In this document: positions 1 to 7,785 of the stretch, piece by piece
How positions within the stretch are numbered: the first letter of the stretch is position 1
How the letters are laid out: the number at the start of each line of letters is the position of its first letter
DNA from: Thermoleophilaceae bacterium
Lineage (GTDB): Bacteria > Actinomycetota > Thermoleophilia > Solirubrobacterales > Thermoleophilaceae
Direction: 5' to 3'
NCBI GenBank assembly: GCA_013812485.1
Contig: JACCTJ010000108.1
Coordinates: 1-7,792, forward strand
DNA length: 7,792 nucleotides
The notes under the pieces: generated by a model
The model's database searches: none
Told to the model about the DNA's origin: nothing
Seen by the model: the letters and a program-made list of their open reading frames with translations, nothing else
Translations under genes and position numbers: made by a program

Positions 1-843
1 CTCGCCGCCGGCAAGGGCGTGGTCGTCTGCGAGGACGAGGCCGAGGCCCGCGCCGCCCTCGACGGCTTCTTCCTCGAGCGCCGCTTCGGCGAGACCACCG
101 TCGTGCTCGAGGAGTTCCTCGAGGGCGAGGAGCTGTCGCTGCTGGCGCTCTGCGACGGCGAGCGCGCGGTGGCCATGGCGCCCGCACGCGACTTCAAGCG
201 GATCGGCGACGGCGACCGCGGACCCAACACAGGCGGCATGGGCAGCTACTCGCCGGTGGCCGAGGTCGATGCCGAGCGGGCGCAGGAGCTCGTGAGCGTG
301 ATCCATCAGCCGGTGGTCGAAGAGCTGCGCCGGCGCGGTACGCCCTACCACGGCGTCCTCTACGCCGGGCTCATGCTCACCGAGGCCGGCCCGAGCACGC
401 TCGAGTTCAACTGTCGCTTCGGCGACCCTGAGACCCAGTGCGTCCTTCCGCGACTGCGCTCCGACCTGCTCGACCTGCTCGAGCGCGCCGTCCGGCCGGG
501 CGGACTCGAGGGCACGGAGATCGAGTGGTCGCCCGAGCCCGCGGTCACCCTCGTGCTCGCCTCGGGCGCCTACCCCGCGTCGTCCTCGCTGGGGGACCGC
601 ATCTCCGGCCTCGAGGCGGCCGAGTCCGAGCCTTGTGTCGAGGTTCTCCACGCGGGGACGGCCACCGACGGGCGGGGCGGGTTCGTAACCGCGGGTGGCC
701 GCGTGCTCAACGTGACCGCCAGCGGGGCGACGCTCACCGAGGCCCGCGAGCGAGCCTACGCGGCCGCCGACCGGATCGAGTTCGACGGCCGCCAGCTGCG
801 GCGCGACATCGCCGCCGAGGCGGCAGAGAGGGTGCAGGCGTGA
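1..843 (+). CDS. purD: Phosphoribosylamine-glycine ligase (GAR synthetase), 5' partial
   Basis: Second step of de novo purine synthesis: ATP-dependent joining of glycine to 5-phosphoribosylamine, in the cytoplasm. The frame is open from base 1 (it begins LAAGKGVVV), so the gene starts upstream; 280 residues are visible of a family length near 420. The missing part is the N-terminal domain and the beginning of the ATP-grasp domain. Visible family motifs are GEELSLLAL, DFKRIGDGDRGPNTGGMGSYSP, GVLYAGLML and LEFNCRFGDPETQ. In the last motif the Glu (403-405) and Asn (409-411) codons match the ATP-grasp metal ligands. The C-terminal domain is complete (GGRVLNVTASG, then ARERAYAAADRI) and ends at TGA 841-843. 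A GTG at 19-21 is in frame but is an internal Val, not the start. The stop overlaps the purE start by 4 bp, implying translational coupling. Identification is certain from the motifs and the neighbours. Confidence 0.96.
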   Translation, partial: LAAGKGVVVCEDEAEARAALDGFFLERRFGETTVVLEEFLEGEELSLLALCDGERAVAMAPARDFKRIGDGDRGPNTGGMGSYSPVAEVDAERAQELVSVIHQPVVEELRRRGTPYHGVLYAGLMLTEAGPSTLEFNCRFGDPETQCVLPRLRSDLLDLLERAVRPGGLEGTEIEWSPEPAVTLVLASGAYPASSSLGDRISGLEAAESEPCVEVLHAGTATDGRGGFVTAGGRVLNVTASGATLTEARERAYAAADRIEFDGRQLRRDIAAEAAERVQA

Positions 844-1328
844 CCGATCCGCGTGGCGCCCCCGCCCCGCCGGAGGTGGTGACCGAGACCGAGGTCCGGA
901 GTCAGTTCGACGAGCTCGAGGTCGACGCGCCGCGGGTCGGGATCGTCATGGGCTCTAAGAGCGACATGCCGGCCATGGAGCCCGCCGGGCGCGAGCTCGA
1001 CGAGCACGGCATTCGCCACGAGACGCGCGTGATGAGCGCGCATCGCGATCCCGACGTGGTCGCCGAGTACGCGCGCAACGCCCGCATGCGCGGGCTGCGG
1101 GTCATCATCGCCGGAGCGGGGTTGGCCGCCGCCCTGCCCGGCGTGGTCGCCGCGCACACCGACCTGCCCGTGGTCGGCGTGCCGCTGACGAGCTCGAGCT
1201 CGGTGGCCGGCGGGCTCGACGCCCTGCTCGCCATCGCCCAGATGCCGCCCGGGGTGCCGGTGGCCTGCGTCGCGGTGAACGGCGCGCGCAACGCCGCCGT
1301 GCTCGCCGCGCGGATCATCGCCGCGTGA
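840..1328 (+). CDS. purE: N5-carboxyaminoimidazole ribonucleotide mutase
   Basis: Converts N5-CAIR to CAIR in de novo purine synthesis. The product is 162 aa, close to the usual 160-170. The GTG at 840 is chosen because it overlaps the purD stop (GTGA), as expected in a coupled operon. This gives about 30 residues before the core, longer than most family members, so GTG 876 or 879 (just after a GGAGG) are alternatives. The core starts PRVGIVMGSKSDMPAM, with the phosphate/ribose-binding GSKSD at residues 38-42 and SAHRDP with the catalytic-type His at residue 68. The second family motif, normally GAGGAAHLPG, reads GAGLAAALPG at residues 92-101, so Ala98 stands where His is usual. The C-terminal half is normal (QMPPGVPVACVAVNGARNAA). 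Lying between purD and purB fixes the role. No purK is visible in the window. Confidence 0.94.
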   Translation: MTDPRGAPAPPEVVTETEVRSQFDELEVDAPRVGIVMGSKSDMPAMEPAGRELDEHGIRHETRVMSAHRDPDVVAEYARNARMRGLRVIIAGAGLAAALPGVVAAHTDLPVVGVPLTSSSSVAGGLDALLAIAQMPPGVPVACVAVNGARNAAVLAARIIAA

Positions 1329-1347
1329 GCGCCGGCGCCCCGCGCCC

Positions 1348-2657
<1,310 letters not shown>

Positions 2658-2661
<4 letters not shown>

Positions 2662-2738
2662 CCGAGTACGCGGACGCTCACCTACAAGGTGACGGGCCGG
2701 GTCGCGCGGATCACGCTCGACCGCCGCGAGCGCCGGCC
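2658..2738 (+). pseudogene. Remnant of the N-terminus of an enoyl-CoA hydratase/isomerase (crotonase) gene
   Basis: A GTG at 2658 overlaps the purB stop and reads MTEYA. After one surplus G (2672 or 2673), the frame continues TLTYKVTGRVARITLDRRERR to about 2736. Proteins of the crotonase family commonly begin in this way, with a short lead, then Y-x-V-x-G-x-V-A-x-I-T-L-x-R-P-E-R-x-N-A. Dropping the one G gives a continuous start of that type. The similarity stops at about 2736, where the 3' end of the oppositely oriented monooxygenase begins, so neither the oxyanion-hole region nor the catalytic region exists here. The overlap with purB suggests the intact gene was once coupled to the purine operon. 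Only about 25 residues support the family call, and it rests on remembered family pattern, not on a search. Chance resemblance is possible but seems unlikely given the start position and the single-base repair. Confidence 0.55.
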
Positions 2739-3982
2739 GTGGTCGCTCGGACGCGGACGTGCTCCGGCAACACGCCCAAGCCGATCAGGCGTGCAGGGAT
2801 GCGCAGTAGCAGCGGGATGCGGGCGAGCGATCGCAGGACGCGCGGCGCGGCGCCTCCGCCTCCTCGCAGCACCGGCTCGAGCACGCGCCGCTGCACGGCT
2901 CGCTGAAAGGCCTGGGTGACCATCGTGGGTAGCCATCGGCGTCGACCGACCCGCGCGAGATCACGTTCGGTCAGGGTCCCCCGCACGAGCGGCTCGGCGA
3001 GCAGGTTCGCCGCGGCGACGGCGTCCTGCACCGCCAGATTGATGCCCACTCCGGCGACGGGCGACATGGCGTGCGCCGCGTCGCCGAGGCACAGCAGTCC
3101 CGGCCTGTGCCAGCGGCGTAGGCGGTTCACCTGCACCTCGAGCGTCTTCACCTCGTCCCAGCTTGCCGGCTCGCGCTCGGTTCGCCCGGCGAACACCGGC
3201 ATGAGATCGGCCAGAGATGCCCGCAGGGTCTCGATCCCCCGCCGGCGGAGTGCTGCTTCGGCGCCCTTGGGGATGACGTAGCCGACCTGCCAGTAGTCGC
3301 CACGCTGGATCATGGCCACGATATGCCCGGCGCTGACCCGGGCGAAGGTCTCGTCGGGGTCGGTCTCCTCGCGCGAGAGGCTAAACCAGAGGACGTCCAT
3401 CGGCGCGCCGTAGGCGACCGGCTCGAGACCGGCGCTTCGGCGTACGGCGGAGTCGCGGCCGTCCGTGGCCACCGTCAGCGTCGCCCCGACCTCGTGCAGG
3501 CCATCGTCCGCGCGGTAGCGCACGCCCGACACACGTCCGCGCGTCTCGAGCACGTCGACGACCTCGGCTCTCATTCTCAGCTCGAAGCTCGGGAGCTCGG
3601 CGGCGGCATCGGTCAGGAAGTCGAGGAAGTCCCACTGGGGTACCAAGGCGATGTACGGATGGGCGACGTGGAGACTGGAGAAGTCGGCGACCGTGACCAT
3701 GCCCTCGTCGGTCAGCGCCGCGAGCTGTGACACCCGCTGCTGCGGAACCGCCGCGAAGCGCTCGCCGAGGCCGAGCTCGTCGATCACCTGAAGGGTCGAG
3801 GGGTGGATCGTGTCGCCGCGGAAGTCGCGGAAGAAGTCCTCGTGCTTCTCGAGCACGAGGACATCGACTCCCGCTCGAGCGAGAAGCAGCCCGAGCACCG
3901 CACCGGCCGGGCCGCACCCGGCGATGCAGCAGCTCGTGGTCTCCTGCCGGACGGTCTGTGGTTGGGGGACGGTGGTCGTCAT
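2711..3982 (-). CDS. FAD-dependent monooxygenase (FAD_binding_3 / UbiH-PheA-like)
   Basis: Class A flavoprotein monooxygenase-type enzyme, 423 aa; the substrate is not predictable. The Rossmann FAD motif is at residues 20-31 (IAGCGPAGAVLG, GxGxxG at 22-27), followed by VLVLEKH at 42-48. The Asp-Gly motif is ATDGRDSAVRR at 172-182. The second FAD/ribityl motif is CLGDAAHAMSPVAGVGINL at 298-316, with the Gly-Asp pair at 300-301. No signal peptide or membrane segment is seen, so it is probably cytoplasmic, using NAD(P)H and O2. ATG 3982 is supported by GAGGAG four bases upstream (3987-3992). The last ~13 residues (VRATTAGARGGRA) are low-complexity and are encoded by DNA that reads as a crotonase remnant on the other strand. 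The native C-terminus probably ended near LPEHVR. Divergent transcription from a TetR gene, with operator-like palindromes between them, suggests it is the regulated target. Confidence 0.88.
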   Translation of the reverse strand: MTTTVPQPQTVRQETTSCCIAGCGPAGAVLGLLLARAGVDVLVLEKHEDFFRDFRGDTIHPSTLQVIDELGLGERFAAVPQQRVSQLAALTDEGMVTVADFSSLHVAHPYIALVPQWDFLDFLTDAAAELPSFELRMRAEVVDVLETRGRVSGVRYRADDGLHEVGATLTVATDGRDSAVRRSAGLEPVAYGAPMDVLWFSLSREETDPDETFARVSAGHIVAMIQRGDYWQVGYVIPKGAEAALRRRGIETLRASLADLMPVFAGRTEREPASWDEVKTLEVQVNRLRRWHRPGLLCLGDAAHAMSPVAGVGINLAVQDAVAAANLLAEPLVRGTLTERDLARVGRRRWLPTMVTQAFQRAVQRRVLEPVLRGGGGAAPRVLRSLARIPLLLRIPARLIGLGVLPEHVRVRATTAGARGGRA

Positions 3983-3986
3983 GCCG

Positions 3987-3992
3987 CTCCTC
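3987..3992 (-). promoter_or_regulatory. Ribosome binding site of the monooxygenase gene
   Basis: GAGGAG on the minus strand lies four bases before the ATG at 3982. It is one of the few clear Shine-Dalgarno matches in the window and supports that start. Confidence 0.6.
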
Positions 3993-3995
3993 GCG

Positions 3996-4019
3996 TTAGT
4001 TCATCGAGCGATGAAATAA
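3996..4019. promoter_or_regulatory. Probable TetR operator O1 (24-bp interrupted palindrome)
   Basis: TTCATCG (4000-4006), AG, then CGATGAA (4009-4015) form a perfect 7+2+7 inverted repeat. It is extended on both sides, after one mismatch, by TTA (3996-3998) and TAA (4017-4019). The size and symmetry fit a TetR-family dimer site. It lies directly downstream of the predicted -10 of the monooxygenase promoter and covers the likely transcription start, where bound repressor would block transcription. Its assignment to the adjacent TetR gene is inference from position. Confidence 0.65.
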
Positions 4020-4048
4020 TCGTACCACCCCGCGCCGCTACATTTCAA
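4019..4048 (-). promoter_or_regulatory. Sigma-70-like promoter for the monooxygenase gene
   Basis: On the minus strand TTGAAA (4043-4048) and TACGAT (4019-4024) are separated by 18 bp, matching consensus at 5/6 and 4/6 positions. The transcript would start near 4010, leaving about a 27-base leader with the GAGGAG site. The -10 abuts operator O1 and the -35 lies inside the weaker site O2. On the plus strand AATAAT (4015-4020) could be a -10 for the TetR gene, but no good -35 is seen for it. Confidence 0.5.
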
Positions 4049-4059
4049 CCCACGATGAA
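4044..4059. promoter_or_regulatory. Possible second TetR operator O2 (imperfect)
   Basis: TTCA (4044-4047) and TGAA (4056-4059) have the same 8-bp separation as in O1. The right half, CGATGAA (4053-4059), is identical to that of O1. The left half is degenerate and the outer TTA/TAA extension is not kept, although TAA follows directly at 4060-4062. The centre lies 44 bp from that of O1, about four helical turns, and the site overlaps the predicted -35 of the monooxygenase promoter. Confidence 0.4.
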
Positions 4060-4092
4060 TAACCCTGCAAGCACGGGTCGCAAAGCGGCGCG

Positions 4093-4743
4093 ATGACGGA
4101 CGGAGGCCAGTCTCGCCGGAGCGGACCGGGGCGGCGCGCCGGCGGTTCGCGGACGCGCGAGCAGATCCTGGGCGCGGCCCGCACGCGCTTCTCCGAGCAC
4201 GGCTACGGCGCGACGACCATGCGCGCCGTCGCCGCCGATGCCGGGGTCGATGCGGCGCTCGTGCACTATTTCTTCGGTACGAAGGAGGGCCTCTTCGCCG
4301 CGGCGATGGCGCTTCCTTTCAACCCGGCGGAGATCGTGGGCGGCGCGCTCGGCGGCGGCCTCGAGGGGCTCGGCGAGCGCCTCGTCCGCGGGGCCCTCGA
4401 GGCGTGGGACGGTCCGCACGCACGCGCCGCGCTGCTGATCGTGATCCGGTCGGCGAGCTCGCACGATACGGCCGCGGCGATGCTGCGCGAGTTCATCGAG
4501 CGCGGCGTGGTCGGGCGGCTCGCCGCCGCCGTGACGGGCCCCGAGGCTCAGCTGCGCGCGGTGCTGGCCGGGTCACAGGTCGCCGGCCTGATCGTCGCGC
4601 GGTACGTGCTCGAGGTCGAGCCGCTCGCCTCCGCCGACCGCGAGACCGTGGTCGCCGCCGTCGGGCCGACGCTTCAGCGCTATCTGACGGGCGACCTGTA
4701 CGGTGGCGCCGGCCGCCCGGCCGCCCCTACTCCCCGAGTCTGA
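4093..4743 (+). CDS. TetR/AcrR-family transcriptional regulator
   Basis: DNA-binding repressor-type protein of 216 aa, the usual family length. A basic, Gly/Arg-rich stretch (residues 1-21) is followed by the TetR N-terminal domain: [27 protein letters not shown] leads into the helix-turn-helix at about residues 40-60, then the hallmark [11 protein letters not shown] (58-68). The C-terminal ligand-binding and dimer domain (about 75-200) is mostly helical with no recognisable ligand signature. The ATG at 4093 overlaps the stop of a 13-codon open frame (4055-4096), and no strong Shine-Dalgarno is seen. The gene diverges from the monooxygenase across a 110-bp gap holding a 24-bp palindrome, so control of that enzyme and of itself is likely. 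The last 17 bases lie over the end of the convergent aldehyde dehydrogenase. The tail after LQRYLTGDL is Gly/Pro/Ala-rich and looks unstructured. Confidence 0.92.
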   Translation: MTDGGQSRRSGPGRRAGGSRTREQILGAARTRFSEHGYGATTMRAVAADAGVDAALVHYFFGTKEGLFAAAMALPFNPAEIVGGALGGGLEGLGERLVRGALEAWDGPHARAALLIVIRSASSHDTAAAMLREFIERGVVGRLAAAVTGPEAQLRAVLAGSQVAGLIVARYVLEVEPLASADRETVVAAVGPTLQRYLTGDLYGGAGRPAAPTPRV

Positions 4744-5985
4744 CCATCACGTGCTTGACCTCGGTGTAGTCCTCGAGCGAGTACATCGAGAGGTCCTTGC
4801 CATAGCCCGACTGCTTGAACCCGCCGTGGGGCATCTCGGCGGCGAGCGGGATGTGGTCGTTGACCCACACGCAGCCGAAGCGCAGGGCGGCGGCGACGCG
4901 GTGGGCGCGCGCGACGTCGCGGGTCCAGACCGAGGAGGCGAGGCCGTAGGGCGTGCCGTTCGCCCAGGCGATCGCATCGGCCTCGTCGGCGAAGGGCTGG
5001 ACGGTGATCACCGGCCCGAAGATCTCGCGCTGGACCATCTCATCGCCCTGGTGTAGGCCGCCGACGACGGTGGGCTCGAGGAAGTAGCCCGGCCGGTCCG
5101 GGCGCCCGCCGCCGGTGGCGATCGCCGCGTGATTCGGGGTACGCGAGAGGAAGCCCTCGACGCGCTCGCGCTGTCGGGCCGAGTTGACCGGGCCGAGCGT
5201 GGTCTCGGGCGAGCGCAGGTCGCCGGGCACGAAGCCGGCGGCCTGGTCGACGAGGCCGCCGAGCACGTCGTCGTAGACCGATCGGGCCGCGAGCACGCGC
5301 GTGGCCGCGGTGCAGTCCTGGCCGGCGTTGTAGTAGCCGGTGCCGGCCACGGTCTCGAGCGCGGCCTCGAGGTCGGCGTCGCCGAAGACCAACACCGGGG
5401 CCTTGCCGCCGAGCTCGAGGTGCACGCGCTTGACCTGGTCGGCGGCCGCGCGGGCGATCCCCTTGCCGGTCTCGATCGAGCCGGTGACCGCGATCATGTC
5501 GACGTCGTGGTGGTGCACGAGCGCCTCGCCGGTGGGGTCGCCGGGTCCGAGGACGACGTTGAGCACGCCGGGCGGCAGATGCTCGGCCGCGAGCTCGGCC
5601 AGCCGCAGCGTGGACAGCGGCGTGGTCTCGGCCGGCTTGAGGACGATCGTGTTGCCGGTGGCCAGCGCGGGCCCGATCTTCCAGATCGCCACATCAGCGG
5701 GTAGTTCCAGGGGGTGATCTGGGCGACCACGCCGACCGCCTCGCGGCGCACGAACGAGGTGTAGCCCTCGAGGTACTCACCGGCGGCCTTGCCCTCGAGG
5801 CAGCGCGCGGCCCCGGCGAAGAAGCGCAGCTGGTCGGCGGCCGCGGGCAGCTCGTCCTCGATAACCGAGGCGAGCGGCTTGCCGGCGTCGGCCGACTCGA
5901 TCGCGGCCAGCTCGTCGGCGTGGGCCTCGACGGTGTCGGCCAGGCGCAGCAGCGCGAGCGCGCGCTCGCCGGGCGGCCGCGCAGC
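4727..5985 (-). pseudogene. Aldehyde dehydrogenase, gamma-aminobutyraldehyde dehydrogenase-like; 5'-truncated and frameshifted
   Basis: NAD(P)-dependent aldehyde oxidation; closest by memory to E. coli PatD/YdcW, which oxidises 4-aminobutanal to GABA in putrescine breakdown. From the 5' side one frame gives [48 protein letters not shown] and PWNYPLM (5985-5692). A base is then missing, and a second frame (from 5692) continues with the NAD-binding region ([19 protein letters not shown]), catalytic Glu in ELGGKAP (5414-5416), catalytic Cys in GQDCTAA (5312-5314), EIFGPV and [22 protein letters not shown], ending at TAG 4727. Inserting one base between the two ATG/TG codons at about 5692 rejoins the frames as in the neighbouring paralogue. 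About 55 N-terminal residues and any start codon are missing at the junction with the plus-strand copy. Without repair the product cannot be made; a sequencing or assembly error is an alternative. The 3' end overlaps the TetR gene by 17 bp. Confidence 0.85.
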
Positions 5986-6043
5986 GTGCGTACGACGGCT
6001 GGGCCGCCGCGACGCCCGGCGAGCGCGCGCTCGCGCTGCTGCG
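5945..6043. repeat. Perfect 30-bp inverted repeat with 39-bp spacer at the ALDH head-to-head junction
   Basis: Bases 5945-5974 are the exact reverse complement of 6014-6043. Each arm encodes the same ALDH segment ([10 protein letters not shown]) of its own gene. Each arm also contains a 16-bp self-complementary core, GCGAGCGCGCGCTCGC. The spacer holds an 8-bp palindrome, GCGGCCGC (5973-5980), where homology to the two genes meets. The structure could form a long hairpin or cruciform. Confidence 0.9.
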
Positions 6044-7262
6044 GCTTGCCGACGCGATCGAGGGCCATGCCGACGAGCTAGCCGACCTGGAGTCCCAGAA
6101 CGCCGGCAAGCCGCGCCACGCCTTCCTCGAGGACGAGGTACCGGCGATGGTGGACCAGCTGCGGTTCTTCGCCGGCGCCGCGCGCTGCATGGAGGGCAAG
6201 GCGTCGGGCGAGTACCTGGAGGGCTACACCTCAATCGTCCGCCGCGAGCCGGTGGGCGTGGTCGGTCAGATCACGCCGTGGAACTACCCGCTGATGATGG
6301 CGATCTGGAAGATCGGCCCCGCGCTCGCGACCGGCAACACGATCGTGCTCAAGCCGGCGGAGACGACGCCCGTCAGCACGCTCAAGCTCGCCGAGCTCGC
6401 CGCCGACATCCTGCCGCGCGGGGTGCTGAACGTCGTCACCGGGCACGGCGACCCCGCGGGCGCCGCACTCGTGACCCACCCCGACGTCGACATGGTCTGC
6501 CTGACCGGCTCGCCCGCCACCGGCAAGTGGATCGCGAGCGCCGCGGCGGAAACGGTCAAGCGCGTCCACCTCGAGCTCGGAGGCAAGGCGCCGGTGGTCG
6601 TCTTCGACGACGTCGAGATGGAGACCGCGCTTGAGACGATCGCCGGGACCGGCTACTACAACGCCGGCCAGGACTGCACCGCCGCGACGCGCGTGCTGGC
6701 CGGGAAGGGCGTGTACGACGACGTGGTGTCGGGCCTCGCCGAGCAGGCCAGGGCCCAGGTGATGGGCGACACGTCGGCGGCGGACACGACGCTCGGGCCG
6801 CTGAACTCGGCGCGTCACCGCGAGCGCGTGGAGGGCTTCCTCGAGCGCCGGCCGGACCGGGCCGAGGTCGTGACCGGGGGCGACGAGCCGGAGCTCCCGG
6901 GCTTCTACCTCGAGCCGACGGTGGTGGCCGGGCTCGAGCAGGGCGACGAGATGATCCAGGACGAGATCTTCGGACCCGTAATCACGGTCCAGCCGTTCGA
7001 TGACGAGACGAAGGCGATCGAGTGGGCGAACGGCACCCGCTACGGGCTGGCGTCCTCGGTCTGGACGCGCGACGTCGCGCGGGCGATGCGCGTGGCCAAC
7101 GCGCTGCGCTTCGGCTGCGTCTGGATCAACGACCACATCCCGCTCGCGTCGGAGATGCCGCACGGCGGCTACAAGGAATCCGGCTACGGCAAGGACCTCT
7201 CGATGTACTCGCTCGAGGACTACACCCAGGTCAAGCACGTAATGGTGTCGCTCGACGGGTAG
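5973..7262 (+). CDS. Aldehyde dehydrogenase, gamma-aminobutyraldehyde dehydrogenase-like; 5'-truncated
   Basis: Paralogue of the minus-strand ALDH and the same PatD/YdcW-like type. Coding similarity starts at about 5973 ([30 protein letters not shown]). It runs uninterrupted through [41 protein letters not shown] (oxyanion Asn), [19 protein letters not shown], the general-base Glu in ELGGKAP (6573-6575), the nucleophile Cys in GQDCTAATR (6675-6677), [12 protein letters not shown] and [22 protein letters not shown], ending at TAG 7260. About 430 residues are present where the family has about 475, so the first 45 or so are missing. The frame is open upstream to a stop at 5862 but holds no ATG, GTG or TTG before ATG 6147. 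Automatic annotation would therefore start at 6147 and lose more of the coenzyme domain. All catalytic residues remain, but expression of a working enzyme is doubtful unless the junction is an artefact. It is followed after 7 bp by an SRPBCC gene. Confidence 0.85.
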   Translation, partial: AAAQRAYDGWAAATPGERALALLRLADAIEGHADELADLESQNAGKPRHAFLEDEVPAMVDQLRFFAGAARCMEGKASGEYLEGYTSIVRREPVGVVGQITPWNYPLMMAIWKIGPALATGNTIVLKPAETTPVSTLKLAELAADILPRGVLNVVTGHGDPAGAALVTHPDVDMVCLTGSPATGKWIASAAAETVKRVHLELGGKAPVVVFDDVEMETALETIAGTGYYNAGQDCTAATRVLAGKGVYDDVVSGLAEQARAQVMGDTSAADTTLGPLNSARHRERVEGFLERRPDRAEVVTGGDEPELPGFYLEPTVVAGLEQGDEMIQDEIFGPVITVQPFDDETKAIEWANGTRYGLASSVWTRDVARAMRVANALRFGCVWINDHIPLASEMPHGGYKESGYGKDLSMYSLEDYTQVKHVMVSLDG

Positions 7263-7269
7263 CGGCCCC

Positions 7270-7740
7270 GTGGAATACCGGTTCCTCACGAGCTGGCTGA
7301 TCGAGGCGCCGGTGGTGGCGGTCTGGGAGGCGATCTACGACGCCGAGCGCTGGCCCGAGTGGTGGCCGGGGGTCGTGAGCGTCGTCGAGCTCGACCCCGG
7401 GGGCGACCAGAAGGTGGGCAGCGTCTCGCGACAGCGATGGCGCAGCCGCCTGCCCTACGCGGTCGAGTTCGAGAGCCGCACCACCGTCGTCGAGCGTCCA
7501 TTTCGGATCGAGGGCGTCACCAGCGGAGAGCTCGAGGGCCGCGGTCGCTGGCGCCTGTTCGAGCGCGACGGCGTGACGGCCGTCATCTACGAGTGGGACG
7601 TCTCGACCACGAAGCCGTGGATGAACCGGCTCGCGCCGCTGCTGCGGCCGACCTTCCGCTGGAACCACGACGCCGTGATGCGCGGCGGCGGCGAGGGGCT
7701 GGCGCGACGGGTGGGCGGGCTGCTGGTGGCCGCGTCCTGA
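7270..7740 (+). CDS. SRPBCC (START-like / polyketide cyclase-type) protein
   Basis: Small protein of 156 aa with the typical pattern of the SRPBCC superfamily. A first beta strand, EYRFLTSWLIEAPVVAVWEAI, leads to the conserved aromatic DAERWPEWWPGV motif (about residues 26-37). Alternating beta strands follow (GSVSRQRWRS, YAVEFESRTTVVERPFRIEGVTSGELEGRGRWRLF split over several strands, AVIYEWDVSTTKPW), and a long C-terminal helix begins near FRWNHDAVMRGG. The fold makes a hydrophobic ligand cavity, but neither substrate nor enzymatic activity can be told. No signal peptide or membrane segment is seen. GTG 7270 lies 7 bp after the ALDH stop, with no good Shine-Dalgarno, so it was probably co-transcribed with that gene. 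The frame ends at TGA 7738. Confidence 0.85.
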   Translation: MEYRFLTSWLIEAPVVAVWEAIYDAERWPEWWPGVVSVVELDPGGDQKVGSVSRQRWRSRLPYAVEFESRTTVVERPFRIEGVTSGELEGRGRWRLFERDGVTAVIYEWDVSTTKPWMNRLAPLLRPTFRWNHDAVMRGGGEGLARRVGGLLVAAS

Positions 7741-7750
7741 CCCGGCGCGG

Positions 7751-7785
7751 AGGACGCCGTCCTGCATAGCCCTCGCATGGCGAGG
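7751..7785 (+). terminator. Two short hairpins after the SRPBCC gene, possible weak terminator
   Basis: AGGAC/GTCCT (7751-7763, 3-base loop) and CCTCGC/GCGAGG (7771-7785, 3-base loop) lie just after the stop at 7740. Neither is followed by a T-run, so intrinsic termination is uncertain. The rest of the 52-base tail shows nothing else. Confidence 0.25.

Noticed and set aside
438..839. Long upstream extension of the purE reading frame inside purD
   Set aside because: It is an Arg/Gly/Ala-rich out-of-frame shadow of purD; homology to PurE only starts after about 930.
5686..5700. Programmed ribosomal frameshift as the explanation for the split ALDH
   Set aside because: No slippery heptamer or downstream stimulatory structure is apparent, and the intact paralogue simply has one more base.
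4727..7262. Simple palindromic assembly foldback of one ALDH gene
   Set aside because: The two arms differ at many residues and have different 3' neighbours, so they are distinct paralogues; only the junction itself may be artefactual.
6231..7289. Long antisense open frame across the plus-strand ALDH
   Set aside because: The codon pattern of a high-GC gene keeps the opposite strand open; the translation resembles no known family.
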